Below are positions 16,969-25,106 of a DNA stretch of 64,000 bases, piece after piece. The notes beneath the pieces were generated by a model. That model was given only the letters and a program-made list of their open reading frames with translations. It did not search any database and was not told the origin of the DNA. Each line of letters opens with the position of its first letter. Positions within the stretch are counted from its first letter, which is position 1. Position numbers and translations under genes: made by a program. This DNA is from UBA2241 sp963777895 (GTDB lineage: Bacteria; Actinomycetota; Thermoleophilia; UBA2241): assembly GCA_963777895.1 (NCBI GenBank), contig CAVZSF010000005.1, forward strand, positions 992,001-1,056,000. Direction: 5' to 3'.

Positions 16969-18171
16969 ATGAGTGTCATGAGTGAGCGCGCGGTCGGGGT
17001 CGAGCAGAGCGCCGCAGCCGTCCTGGATCCTGTTGAACCGGATCTCGCAGCGCCGGCGTGTGCCTGTGCAGGCGGAGCGGCGTCGGCTCCCGCAGAAGAG
17101 CAGCTGGCGGCTGGCTCTCCTGCTGTCACCCGCCACAGAGCACTGGGGCTGCGCTTTGAGCGTCTTCCCCTCTGGCTGCGTGTCGCTCTTGGCGTCGCGC
17201 TGTGGGCCGTCGTCTACCACTTCTGGCTGCCGATCGCGACGTGGCTTGCTCACGACGTCCTTCGGCTGGGTGACAGCGCCTTTGGCTCAGCCGTCGAGTT
17301 CTTCATCTACGACAGCGTCAAGGTGCTGCTCCTCCTGACCATCGTCGTCTTCGGCGTCGGGATCGTGCGTTCGTTCTTCAGCCCTGAGCGCACCCGGGCC
17401 CTTTTGCGCGGGCGCCGGGAGGCGACGGGCAATGTGATGGCCGCGAGTCTCGGCATCGTAACGCCCTTCTGCAGCTGCTCCGCGGTGCCACTCTTCATCG
17501 GCTTCGTCGAGGCCGGTATCCCCCTCGGCGTCACCTTCTCGTTCCTCATCGCCGCGCCGATGGTCAACGAGATCGCCCTCGTGCTGCTCTATGGCATGTT
17601 CGGCTGGGAGGTCGCGGCCCTCTACCTGGGCACCGGCCTCATCATCGCCATGGTCGCGGGCTGGGTCATCGGCCGCCTCAAGATGGAGCGCTACATCGAG
17701 GACTGGGTGCGCGAGATCAGGATGGGTGAGGTGGCCGGCGCCGGTGACGAGCTCACCTGGGCCGGTCGCGTGAGCTACGCCTGGCAGGCAGTCAAGGACA
17801 TCGTCGGCAAGGTGTGGCCCTACGTGCTCGCCGGCATCGCCGTCGGCGCCCTCATCCACGGCTACGTGCCCGAGAATTTCATGGCGAGCGTCATGGGCGC
17901 CGACGCCTGGTGGAGCGTGCCGCTCGCCGTGCTCGTCGGCATCCCCATGTACTCGAACGCCGCCGGCATCATCCCCATCGTCGAGGCGCTGCTCGAGAAG
18001 GGTGCCGCCCTGGGCACGGTGCTGGCCTTCATGATGGCCGTGATCGCACTCTCGCTGCCGGAGACGATCATCCTCAAGAAGGTGCTCAAGTGGCCGCTCA
18101 TCTTCGCCTTCCTCGGCGTCGTAGGGGTCGGCATCATGGCGGTGGGCTTCCTCTTCAACGCGGTCCTCTAG
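16969..18171 (+). CDS. arsP: ArsP-type permease (organoarsenical efflux)
   Basis: A 400-residue permease with an N-terminal cytoplasmic stretch bearing C-X-C (PACACAGG) and about eight transmembrane helices. The family signature TPFCSCSAVPLFIGF and the conserved APMVNEIAL are present, with a second half-repeat around GIPMYSNAAGIIPI. ArsP members export trivalent organoarsenicals such as methylarsenite, which fits with arsM next door; some relatives move other metals. It begins three bases after the phosphoesterase stop, with no strong ribosome site, so translational coupling is likely. Confidence 0.85.
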   Translation: MSVMSERAVGVEQSAAAVLDPVEPDLAAPACACAGGAASAPAEEQLAAGSPAVTRHRALGLRFERLPLWLRVALGVALWAVVYHFWLPIATWLAHDVLRLGDSAFGSAVEFFIYDSVKVLLLLTIVVFGVGIVRSFFSPERTRALLRGRREATGNVMAASLGIVTPFCSCSAVPLFIGFVEAGIPLGVTFSFLIAAPMVNEIALVLLYGMFGWEVAALYLGTGLIIAMVAGWVIGRLKMERYIEDWVREIRMGEVAGAGDELTWAGRVSYAWQAVKDIVGKVWPYVLAGIAVGALIHGYVPENFMASVMGADAWWSVPLAVLVGIPMYSNAAGIIPIVEALLEKGAALGTVLAFMMAVIALSLPETIILKKVLKWPLIFAFLGVVGVGIMAVGFLFNAVL

Positions 18172-18297
18172 AAGACCGATGGAGAGCCTCGCCACCTTCA
18201 GCGAGCAGGCGAGTTCGAGCGACGGGGTCTCGAAAGCCTCGGCTCGCGCCGTTCGCTGTCGAACGAACGAGGCTGAACCGATGGCGACGGGAGAACG

Positions 18298-18331
18298 GAG
18301 CGGGGCGGAGCGTCTGCGCTGCGCCCCGCTC
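18298..18331. terminator. Hairpin between convergent arsP and arsM
   Basis: Arms GAGCGGGGCGGAGCG (18298-18312) and CGCTGCGCCCCGCTC (18317-18331) pair with one mismatch around TCTG. It could terminate transcription from both sides. Confidence 0.55.
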
Positions 18332-18379
18332 ACATCACTTCGCCGAGGCCGTCTTCGCTGACGGCTGTCGAAAGGAACG

Positions 18380-19240
18380 TCAGCCGCAGCACCCGCTGCC
18401 GGCGCAGCAGCCGCTCGGCCTGGGCTTCACGGCGCGCACGAACCCGCTGACCAGACGAACGCCGTCTGGAAGCGCCGGCGCCCCGCACATGTTGTTCCCG
18501 GCGGAACCGTCGTAGACGTTGGTGACCTGAACGCTGGGGTCCGCGAAGCCGGCAGCCCTGAGACGAGCAAGAAAGTCCTGCTCCTCGAGTGCACCCGCGA
18601 AACAGCCCGACCATGCCTCAACGTCGTGAAGCAGATCCTGCGGGATCGCGCCCATGTCGCCCTGGAAGAGGACGTCGCTGACGGCGAAGCGACCACCTGG
18701 CTTGAGGACCCGGAAGGCCTCCGCCAGCACCTTGTCCTTGTCGAGCGAGAGGTTGATGACGCAGTTGCTGATAATGACGTCGACCGAGTCGTCGGGGAGC
18801 GGGATGTGCTCGATCTCTCCCTTCAAGAACTCGACGTTCTCGACGCCCGCCTTGCGCTGGTTCTCGCGCGCCAGAGCGAGCATCTCGTCGGTCATGTCGA
18901 GGCCGTAGGCCTTGCCGGTGGGGCCGACGCGCCGGGCCGACAAGAGCACGTCGATGCCGCCGCCGCTGCCCAAGTCGAGCACGACGTCACCCGGCTGCAG
19001 ATCGGCGAGGGCAGTCGGATTACCGCAGCCGAGGCTCGCGAGAACGGCCTCGGGGGGCAACTGGCTGGTCTCGTCGATCGCGTAGAGGCCCCTGGCCATC
19101 TCGTCGTTGGGCTCGACGGTGGCGCTCGGTCCACAGTTGCAGCCGCAGCCGCAGGGCTGTGCCTCGGCGGCTGCCCGAGCCCGCTCAGCGTAGCGGTCGC
19201 GGATCTGTTCCTTCAGCTCGATTCTGCCGTCTGCCGCCAT
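18380..19240 (-). CDS. arsM: Arsenite S-adenosylmethionine methyltransferase (copy 1)
   Basis: A 286-residue SAM-dependent methyltransferase. The SAM site is VLDLGSGGGIDVLLSA and the As(III)-binding cysteines are in SLGCGNPTAL, ISNCVINLS and WSGCFAGAL, as in ArsM enzymes that convert As(III) to methylated forms. Extra cysteines cluster near the N-terminus (CGCGCNCG) and at the very end (CCAGSGCCG), possibly for metalloid capture. It has its own promoter (TTGACT/TATACT) in the 108 bases shared with the divergent second arsR gene. It is about 65% identical by eye to copy 2 at 40781. Confidence 0.92.
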   Translation of the reverse strand: MAADGRIELKEQIRDRYAERARAAAEAQPCGCGCNCGPSATVEPNDEMARGLYAIDETSQLPPEAVLASLGCGNPTALADLQPGDVVLDLGSGGGIDVLLSARRVGPTGKAYGLDMTDEMLALARENQRKAGVENVEFLKGEIEHIPLPDDSVDVIISNCVINLSLDKDKVLAEAFRVLKPGGRFAVSDVLFQGDMGAIPQDLLHDVEAWSGCFAGALEEQDFLARLRAAGFADPSVQVTNVYDGSAGNNMCGAPALPDGVRLVSGFVRAVKPRPSGCCAGSGCCG

Positions 19241-19281
19241 CGTGCCCTCTCCAATCTCTCAAATCAACTTCTTTCGCTGCT

Positions 19282-19311
19282 AGTATAGGAAACCGCCAGC
19301 GGCGAAGTCAA
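19282..19311 (-). promoter_or_regulatory. Promoter of arsM copy 1
   Basis: On the minus strand TTGACT (19311-19306) and TATACT (19287-19282) are 18 bases apart, a near-consensus sigma-70-type promoter. AAATCAA repeats at 19261-19267 and 19316-19322 flank it and may be parts of a repressor site. Confidence 0.7.
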
Positions 19312-19348
19312 CTCCAAATCAAGAAAAGCTGTGGTAGCATCCGTGATC

Positions 19349-19759
19349 ATGAGTGACGATATGCAGACCAAGGACCCGGGCGGGCAGATGGAGCGATCGG
19401 CCTGCTGTGCTCAGCTCGACGAGCAAAGCCTGGAGCGGCTCGCTCGCGTCGCCAAGGCGTTGTCCGACCCGATCCGTCTCGAGATGCTCGACATCATGGC
19501 GCAAGGCAGAAGCTGCTGTGAGCTTCCAGATCCGGCCTCACGAGGGGTGCCGGGAGCACAGGAACCGAGTGGCATCTGTGTCTGCGAGTTCCAGGAGCAG
19601 TTCGGTCTCGGGCAATCCAAGGTTTCCTACCATTTGCGGGTGTTGAAGGAAGCCGGTCTCATGAAGACGGAGACGCGCGGCAAATGGAGCTTCTACACGA
19701 TAGACGGTGAGGCCGTCGCTGCCGCACTCGAGGCATTCCACGGTCTGTTGAGAGCCTGA
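19349..19759 (+). CDS. arsR: ArsR-family repressor with multiple cysteine pairs
   Basis: A winged-helix repressor of about 136 residues, with helix LGQSKVSYHLRVLKEAGLM. It has three cysteine groups: SACC near residue 19, RSCCEL around residue 57, and GICVCEF around residue 80. The last pair lies after an inserted loop (PDPASRGVPGAQEPSG). The N-terminal CC plus an internal Cys recalls ArsR types with a displaced As(III) or methylarsenite site; which cysteines bind is unknown. I prefer the ATG at 19349 over the GTG at 19331. It is followed by the ferredoxin and radical SAM genes in the same direction. Confidence 0.85.
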   Translation: MSDDMQTKDPGGQMERSACCAQLDEQSLERLARVAKALSDPIRLEMLDIMAQGRSCCELPDPASRGVPGAQEPSGICVCEFQEQFGLGQSKVSYHLRVLKEAGLMKTETRGKWSFYTIDGEAVAAALEAFHGLLRA

Positions 19760-19833
19760 GCGTTCTCGGAACAAGCCGTGACTGATGCAACGATCCAGCT
19801 CTGCGCAGCTTCGGAACACGAGGAGATCCCTTG

Positions 19834-20085
19834 ATGTCATCCGGCGACACTGCAGGCCCGTTCGAGTGGGGGCCGACCATTGACGAGTCCGCGTGCCACG
19901 ACGGCTGTCGCACTTGCCTGGACTTCTGCCAGAACGGCGTCTACGCCTGGGTGGAGGGCCGCGTGCGCGTGGTACAGCGGAGTTCATGTATCGCGGGCTG
20001 CTCACACTGTTCCACGCTCTGCGACGCACGCGCCTTGACCTTCCCTTCGCTGGAAGAGCTGCGCGCCTCCCGTCAGACAGGTTGA
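19834..20085 (+). CDS. Small two-cluster ferredoxin-like protein
   Basis: An 83-84-residue protein with two copies of an unusual C-X3-C-X2-C-X3-C motif: CHDGCRTCLDFC and CIAGCSHCSTLC. Classical ferredoxins use C-X2-C-X2-C-X3-C, so the spacing is atypical but eight cysteines in two sets suit two [4Fe-4S] clusters. A WVEGRVRVVQRSS strand lies between them. AGGAG is placed 5-8 bases before TTG 19831/ATG 19834. It lies between the second arsR and the radical SAM gene, which starts four bases after its stop, and is the obvious electron donor candidate for that enzyme. Confidence 0.75.
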   Translation: MSSGDTAGPFEWGPTIDESACHDGCRTCLDFCQNGVYAWVEGRVRVVQRSSCIAGCSHCSTLCDARALTFPSLEELRASRQTG

Positions 20086-20089
20086 CGCT

Positions 20090-21370
20090 TTGGCGTGTGG
20101 AGAGCTGGCGCACGGTGAGGGGACGATTCCGGCTTCGTCACCAGGCGTGACGGCGGCTGCGGCAACCGACCTGCTGCGAAAGGTCTACGTCGAACCCACG
20201 AACGCCTGCAATCTGGCCTGCAGGACGTGCATCCGCCACGCCTGGGAAGAGCCGGAAGGCTTCATGGAATGGGCGACCTACGAGGCCGTCGTCGAGGGCC
20301 TAGCCGAGGCCAGCGCGGTGGAGAGCAGCGACGGTGACGAGGACGTGGCATCGCAGACGCGGGGTGAAGGGTCTTGGATCGTCGATGGCCGGGAGGTTCC
20401 CGGGAAGGCAGCCGCATCCGCCGCGACGATCGCCTTCATGGGCCTGGGCGAGCCCCTGCTCCACCCGCGCTTCCTGGACATGGTCCGCCTCGCCAAGGAC
20501 CGCGGCCTGCGCGTCGAGGTAACGACCAACGCGCTGCTGCTCGAGCGGGAGCTGGCGGCCGGCCTGCTGGACGCAGGCCTCGACCAGCTCGTCGTGAGCA
20601 TCGACGGCGCCTCCGCCGAGGCCTTCGGCCGCGTGCGCTCCGGCGCCTCCCTCGAGCGCGTGGTCGAGCACGTGCGCTACCTGCACGACCACCGCGGGCC
20701 CTACTACGGGCCACGCACGCGCATCGGCGTGGAGTTCGTGGCGATGCGGTCCAACCTGGGCGAGCTTCCCGGCCTCGCGCATCTCGCCGCGAGACTGGGC
20801 GCGTCGTTCGTCATCGTCAGCAACGTGCTGCCCTACACGGCCGCGCTCGCGGGGGAGACGCTCTACGAGCGCGAGGTCACCTCGTTCAGCCATCCGGGCA
20901 CGAGCATCGCCCCTCGCTGGGAGCTCCCCAAGTTCGACTGGGACGAGAGGTTCGGGGCTGCCCTGGGCAGGGCCTTGCGTGGCGCCGGAAGCATCAGCTT
21001 CCTCGGACAGGAGACCGACGTGGCGAACAACCACTGCCCGTTCGTCACGGCCGGCGCCTGCGCGGTCGGCTGGCGCGGCAACGTGAGCCCGTGTCCGCCC
21101 CTGCTGCACACGTACACGTGCATCGTGCAGGGGCGGGAGAAGCTCATGACCGGGTGGGAGGTCGGCCGCCTGCCGCGGATCACCCTCGGCGAGGCGTGGC
21201 AGGCGGCCGCCTATGCGGCGTTCCGCGACCGCGTCAGGCGCTTCGACTTCCCGCCCTGCACCGACTGCGCCTGCACCTTGGCGGAGGGCAACGAGGAGGA
21301 CTGCTTCGGCAACCCACATCCGGTGTGCGGCGACTGCCTCTGGGCCCGCGGGGTGATCCGCTGCGCATAG
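20090..21370 (+). CDS. Radical SAM/SPASM enzyme linked to arsR
   Basis: A 426-residue radical SAM enzyme. The cluster motif CNLACRTC (C-X3-C-X2-C) follows VYVEPTNA. The SAM-binding strands include FMGLGEPLLHPRF and VEVTTNALLL, and VVSIDGAS follows. A C-terminal SPASM-like region holds many cysteines (NHCPF, GACAVG, PPCTDCAC, EEDC, PVCGDCLWARGVIRC), enough for one or two auxiliary clusters. The ending resembles peptide- or cofactor-maturing SPASM proteins, including tungsten-enzyme maturases, but no aldehyde oxidoreductase gene is in the window. The TTG at 20090 is four bases after the ferredoxin stop; a GTG at 20147 is an alternative. Substrate unknown. Confidence 0.8.
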   Translation: MACGELAHGEGTIPASSPGVTAAAATDLLRKVYVEPTNACNLACRTCIRHAWEEPEGFMEWATYEAVVEGLAEASAVESSDGDEDVASQTRGEGSWIVDGREVPGKAAASAATIAFMGLGEPLLHPRFLDMVRLAKDRGLRVEVTTNALLLERELAAGLLDAGLDQLVVSIDGASAEAFGRVRSGASLERVVEHVRYLHDHRGPYYGPRTRIGVEFVAMRSNLGELPGLAHLAARLGASFVIVSNVLPYTAALAGETLYEREVTSFSHPGTSIAPRWELPKFDWDERFGAALGRALRGAGSISFLGQETDVANNHCPFVTAGACAVGWRGNVSPCPPLLHTYTCIVQGREKLMTGWEVGRLPRITLGEAWQAAAYAAFRDRVRRFDFPPCTDCACTLAEGNEEDCFGNPHPVCGDCLWARGVIRCA

Positions 21371-21481
21371 GGCGGGGCGTTCCGCGGCCGGGGCACGCCG
21401 CGGCAGGCCGTGACGAAGTTCCGCGGCGGGCTGGCGGCGGACTTCGACGGGCGCCTTCACGACTCTGGTAGCATCGCCCCC

Positions 21482-22258
21482 ATGAAGGCCGGTCTGGTGA
21501 TCGGGGTCGACGTGGCGGCGGGGGCGACCGCCGAGCGCAGCTGCGTAGCGGTCGCCCTCCAGACGTCGGCTCGCGGCGCCGAGGTGATGGAGTGGTACGA
21601 GGCGCGCGCGAAAGACGGGAAGGCGCCCGAGGACCTCGCGCGCTGGATTTGCTCCCACGACCCCTCGGCGGTGGCCATCGATGCGCCTCAGGGAGCGGGC
21701 GCGAAGCACCCTGAGACGGGGAGGCGGGCGGCGCGGACCTCAGACGCCGAGCTGATGCGACGCGGGCTCATGGTGTACCATCCGCCACCCCGCGCGGTCG
21801 CGCTCGCCGACCCGCGGCACGCCTGGCTGCTGGTCGGCTGGGACCTCTTTGGCCGCCTGCGCCGCTGCGGCTACGCTCCGCCTGCGGCGAGCGGCCTTGC
21901 CGGCGCCTTCGGGCAGGAGCCGGCCGTCCTCGAGGCGTACCCGCATGCGGCCTTCGCGACCCTGCTGGGGGGCATCCCGCCGGGCAAGCTGACGCGCGCC
22001 GGCGCCCACCTCCGCGTCATGTCGCTGCGCGCCCTGCGCGTGCGCTGGGACGAGTACTTCGACCACGATTCGCTTGACGCCCTCGCCGCGGCGGTCACGG
22101 CCTGGCGCTTCGTGCAGGGCACGACGACCTGCGCGGGCTCGCGCCGCAACGAGCTGGTCTGGCTTCCCGTGGGCCCGCACGAGCTGCTGCCGCGATACGG
22201 CCGCCTGGCGACCCCTCGCCAGCAGGCGGCCGCCCTCCAGCGGCTGCGCGACGCCTGA
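21482..22258 (+). CDS. DUF429 family protein (predicted RNase H-like fold)
   Basis: A 258-residue protein. It opens with GLVIGVDVAAG, the first strand with an acidic residue, then AVAIDAPQGAG, and ends with DSLDALAAAVTAWRF, matching the acidic residues expected in the DUF429 predicted nuclease fold. The ATG at 21482 fits the family's normal N-terminus; the frame to 21410 has no ribosome site. Function unproven. It is monocistronic between the radical SAM gene and the ferritin-like gene. Confidence 0.7.
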   Translation: MKAGLVIGVDVAAGATAERSCVAVALQTSARGAEVMEWYEARAKDGKAPEDLARWICSHDPSAVAIDAPQGAGAKHPETGRRAARTSDAELMRRGLMVYHPPPRAVALADPRHAWLLVGWDLFGRLRRCGYAPPAASGLAGAFGQEPAVLEAYPHAAFATLLGGIPPGKLTRAGAHLRVMSLRALRVRWDEYFDHDSLDALAAAVTAWRFVQGTTTCAGSRRNELVWLPVGPHELLPRYGRLATPRQQAAALQRLRDA

Positions 22259-22340
22259 TCCGCCCAACGGTCCGGCGCGCTCCCGTTACCGCTCTACCGG
22301 GTAGGTGAGGTCCGCACGGAGAACGTCCGAGGGAGGAGCC

Positions 22341-22766
22341 ATGCCAGAGGTGTCCGAGGAGCTGCGCGGCATGCTGAACCAGGCCATCGCCCGCGAGATC
22401 CAGGTGTCGGTGCAGTACATGTGGCAACACGTGCAATGGCGCGGCATCCAGGGGTTCACGGTCAAGGGCGAGCTACGCTCGATCAGCATCGCGGAGATGA
22501 AGCACGCCGAGGCGATCGCCGAGCGCCTCTTCTACCTCGGCGGCACGCCGACCACGAAGCCCGAGCCGATCATCGTGGACGAAGGGCTGCCCGAGCAGCT
22601 GCGGCGCGACCTTGCCGACGAGGAGGGCGCGCTCGAGCTCTACCGGCGCATCGTGCTGAAGGCGCGCGACGAGGGCGACATCGTGACGGAGGACCTCTTC
22701 AAGGGCATCCTCGCCGACGAAGAGGACCACCACGACACGTTCCAGGGGCTGCTCGAGCAGCTGTGA
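22341..22766 (+). CDS. Ferritin-like diiron protein (bacterioferritin type)
   Basis: A 141-residue four-helix-bundle protein. Iron-ligand patterns are AREIQVSVQYMWQH in helix 1, IAEMKHAEAIAERL (E-X2-H) in helix 2, EEGALELYRR in helix 3 and LADEEDHHDTFQ (E-X2-H) in helix 4. GGAGGAGCC directly precedes the ATG. No haem-ligating Met is evident, so it is closer to haem-free bacterioferritin-like or Dps-like proteins. It would store iron or detoxify peroxide. A second, related gene is at 57699-58199. Confidence 0.85.
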   Translation: MPEVSEELRGMLNQAIAREIQVSVQYMWQHVQWRGIQGFTVKGELRSISIAEMKHAEAIAERLFYLGGTPTTKPEPIIVDEGLPEQLRRDLADEEGALELYRRIVLKARDEGDIVTEDLFKGILADEEDHHDTFQGLLEQL

Positions 22767-22848
22767 GCGCCGGCCGCTGGAGCGGGCCGGCGCGGACCTG
22801 CTGAAGACGTCGCGGAGGCGGCGCCTGCCGCAGGCGGACGGCGCCGCC
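22767..22848. terminator. Two GC-rich hairpins between ferritin and hisG
   Basis: Hairpin 1: GCGCCGGCC (22767-22775) pairs with GGCCGGCGC (22785-22793). Hairpin 2: GGCGGCGCC (22817-22825) pairs with GGCGCCGCC (22840-22848). The genes on either side converge, so this is a likely bidirectional terminator, though T-tracts are absent. Confidence 0.5.
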
Positions 22849-22856
22849 CGTCGCCT

Positions 22857-23726
22857 CTACATCACGATCTTGTTGAGCGGGTATTCGACGATGCCCTGAG
22901 CCCCAGCCTCCTTGAGGCGGGGGATGATCTCGCGCACAACGGTCTCGTCGAGGATGGTGTTCACGGCGAGCCAGCCTTCATCGCTCAAGTGCGAGATCGT
23001 GGGCTTGCGCAGCGCCGGCAGGACGGCGAGGACGCCGTCGAGGTCGGCCGCCTGCACGTTGAGCATGAGGCCGACCTTGTCGAGGGCGGTGATCGCGCCC
23101 TGCAGGAGGAGCACAACGTCCTCCATTTTGCGGCGCTTCTCCACGTCCCGCCAGCTCTCGCGGTTGGCGATGAACTGGGTGGTCGATTCGAGCAGCGTGT
23201 CGATCACGCGCAGATTGTTGGCCCGCAGGCTCGAGCCCGTCTCGGTGACCTCGACGATGGCGTCTGCCAGCTCGGGGAGCTTGGCCTCGGTCGCGCCCCA
23301 GCTGAACTCGACCTTGGCGCTCACGCCCCGCTCCGCGAGCCAGCGCTTCGTCACTCCCACGAGCTCGGTCGCCACGATGCGGCCCTCGAGATCCAGCGGC
23401 GTGGCGACCGGTGAGCCGTCAGGCACGGCCAACACCCAGCGCACCCTGCCGAAGCTCTGCTTCGCGTACACGAGCTCGCACACGGTGTGGACGTCGGCCT
23501 CGTTCTCAACGACCCAGTCGTGGCCCGTCAGGCCGCAGTCCAGCGCCCCGTCCTCGACGTAGCGGGCCATCTCCTGGGCCCGCACCATCATGCAGGTGAT
23601 GCCGGGATCGTCGATGGCGGGGAAGTACGAGCGCGGCGCCGTCGTGATGAGGAAGCCGGCGCGGCGGAACAGGTCGAGGGTCGCGTTCTCGAGGCTGCCC
23701 TTCGGCAGGCCGAGTCTCAGGGTCAT
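22857..23726 (-). CDS. hisG: ATP phosphoribosyltransferase, long form
   Basis: A 289-residue enzyme for the first step of histidine synthesis, condensing ATP and PRPP. It opens with LRLGLPKGSLENATLDLF; the PRPP-binding loop region is IVEVTETGSSLRANNL. The length and the C-terminal ~75 residues (LNVQAADLDGVLAVLPALRKPTI...) show the long form with its ACT-like regulatory domain for histidine feedback. The ATG at 23726 has GAGGAG upstream and matches the family start. No other his gene is nearby. Confidence 0.92.
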   Translation of the reverse strand: MTLRLGLPKGSLENATLDLFRRAGFLITTAPRSYFPAIDDPGITCMMVRAQEMARYVEDGALDCGLTGHDWVVENEADVHTVCELVYAKQSFGRVRWVLAVPDGSPVATPLDLEGRIVATELVGVTKRWLAERGVSAKVEFSWGATEAKLPELADAIVEVTETGSSLRANNLRVIDTLLESTTQFIANRESWRDVEKRRKMEDVVLLLQGAITALDKVGLMLNVQAADLDGVLAVLPALRKPTISHLSDEGWLAVNTILDETVVREIIPRLKEAGAQGIVEYPLNKIVM

Positions 23727-23938
23727 GACTCCTCCTCTCGGGGCCGGGCGCAGCAGAGTGTATCCCACGGTGGCGGACGGTCGCCTGGTCTGCAGAGGGC
23801 AGGAACGCCTCGGCCTCGTCGCGACCCTCAGCGACCGACGCCGCGCGCTCGGTCTGCTCCCACGGGCCTTCCCGAACGGCGTGAGGGGCTCGCGGGAGGG
23901 GTACCGCTCTCTGTGGAGCAAATCGCAAGGAGGTCCCT

Positions 23939-24196
23939 GTGGGACTTGGTACCAGCATCTTCTTGATCGCTGTGGGCGCGATTTTGCGCTTCGCGGTGAC
24001 TGCCACCGTGAGCGGGATCAGCGTACAAACGGTTGGCACCATCCTCATGATCGTCGGCGTCATCGGGCTGGTCCTGTCGTTCATCTTCTGGTCGTCGTGG
24101 GGCTCCGGCTGGGGGTACAGTCGCCGGCGCACCGTGGTCGACCGTGACGACGTCGTGCGCGAAGAGCGCTACGACGACGTCGACAGGGCCGCGTAG
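23939..24196 (+). CDS. DUF6458-type small membrane protein
   Basis: An 85-residue protein with two hydrophobic helices (GTSIFLIAVGAILRFAVT and VGTILMIVGVIGLVLSFIFW) and a charged C-terminal tail (RRRTVVDRDDVVREERYDD). This is the arrangement of the actinobacterial DUF6458 family. AAGGAGGT lies upstream of the GTG start at 23939. The function is unknown. A clear terminator follows at 24237. Confidence 0.8.
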   Translation: MGLGTSIFLIAVGAILRFAVTATVSGISVQTVGTILMIVGVIGLVLSFIFWSSWGSGWGYSRRRTVVDRDDVVREERYDDVDRAA

Positions 24197-24236
24197 GGAA
24201 CTCCACCCACCCCGGCGCCCGCCCCCGGGCGCGTCA

Positions 24237-24268
24237 GAGGGCGGCGGCGCAAAGGCGCCGCCGCCCTC
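24237..24268. terminator. Intrinsic terminator
   Basis: Perfect 14-base arms GAGGGCGGCGGCGC and GCGCCGCCGCCCTC around AAAG, followed on the plus strand by GTTCTTTGT. It ends the DUF6458 gene and could also serve the CGNR gene from the other side. Confidence 0.75.
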
Positions 24269-24421
24269 GTTCTTTGTGGAGGAGAGGCTTCTCGACGCCC
24301 GCGGGGTTGCTGAGAGACGGGGCGGGACTCCCTGCCCGATCCGCGCTCACCGGATGCCTTGCCCGATCGTCTCCCCGCCGGCGCGATCGCCTTCCCGATG
24401 GGAGGACGCCGCCGGCGGCGT

Positions 24422-24997
24422 TCACTCGTGAGGGTCGTGCCCCGACTGCCGACGGCGGTATTCCCTCGCCTTGTTGCGACTGCCGCACACATCCATGGAG
24501 CACCAGGCGCGGGAGTGGTTCTTGGAGTGGTCGTAGAAGCCCCACTGGCAGGTGTCGTCGCGACAGGCCTTGAGGCGCGGCCACGTCCCGTCGGCCATGG
24601 CGCGCTCGACGATGAGCAGCAGCCGCGAGAGCGCGCCCTTGACACCCGGCGCCGGCGTATCCAGTGAGACGCGTCCGGATCCGTCCACCGTCACGGCGAC
24701 GGCGCTCCGGCCGGCAGCAGCGCGAAGCGGTGCCAGCGTCTGACCGTCCACGGGCCGGCCGTCGTTGTTCGAGAGCATGAGGGCGCGCAGTGCCTCGCGG
24801 AGCCCGACGGCCAGCTCCCGATCGCGCTCCGATACGCCGGTGTCCGTGGGCGCGTCGGGGAGGAGGGAATGCTCGCGTAGCCAAGCTGCGAGCTCATCGG
24901 CGCGGTCGAACGCGTCGGTGTCCTCATCGACGTCCTTCGTGTTAACGAACGCCCGGACCAGCTCGAGGTCGCCGGGCGCGGGCTCGCTTGCCGCCAT
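24422..24997 (-). CDS. CGNR zinc-finger transcriptional regulator
   Basis: A 191-residue protein. The N-terminal ABATE-type domain (DLELVRAFVNTKDV...) is a putative stress-sensing part. The C-terminal CGNR zinc finger is complete: CRDDTCQWGFYD, then WCSMDVCGSRNKAREYRRR. Such proteins are probable DNA-binding regulators in Actinobacteria. The upstream region holds the direct repeat GTTTAC at 25026 and 25043, a candidate autoregulatory site, and a divergent promoter for a small-protein operon. Confidence 0.85.
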   Translation of the reverse strand: MAASEPAPGDLELVRAFVNTKDVDEDTDAFDRADELAAWLREHSLLPDAPTDTGVSERDRELAVGLREALRALMLSNNDGRPVDGQTLAPLRAAAGRSAVAVTVDGSGRVSLDTPAPGVKGALSRLLLIVERAMADGTWPRLKACRDDTCQWGFYDHSKNHSRAWCSMDVCGSRNKAREYRRRQSGHDPHE

Positions 24998-25025
24998 CTC
25001 AGCCTTCCGTCGTGACCGTCGCGAA

Positions 25026-25071
25026 GTTTACCACCAAAAAGGGTTTACTAGTCACGCCTCACTGGTATAAT
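25026..25071. promoter_or_regulatory. Promoter of the small-protein operon with upstream direct repeat
   Basis: TTTACT (25044-25049), 16 bases, TATAAT (25066-25071): a consensus -10 element on the plus strand, 35 bases before the ATG at 25107. GTTTAC occurs at 25026-25031 and 25043-25048, 17 bases apart, the second overlapping the -35 box. The CGNR regulator diverges from here, so it may bind these repeats. Confidence 0.6.
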
Positions 25072-25106
25072 CCGTTTGCAGGTGACGGTCCAAAGGCAGG
25101 TGTGTG

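Noticed and set aside
20300..21709. A 469-codon minus-strand frame
   Set aside because: It lies opposite the radical SAM gene whose cluster motif and SPASM cysteines are clear; no motif in the antisense product.
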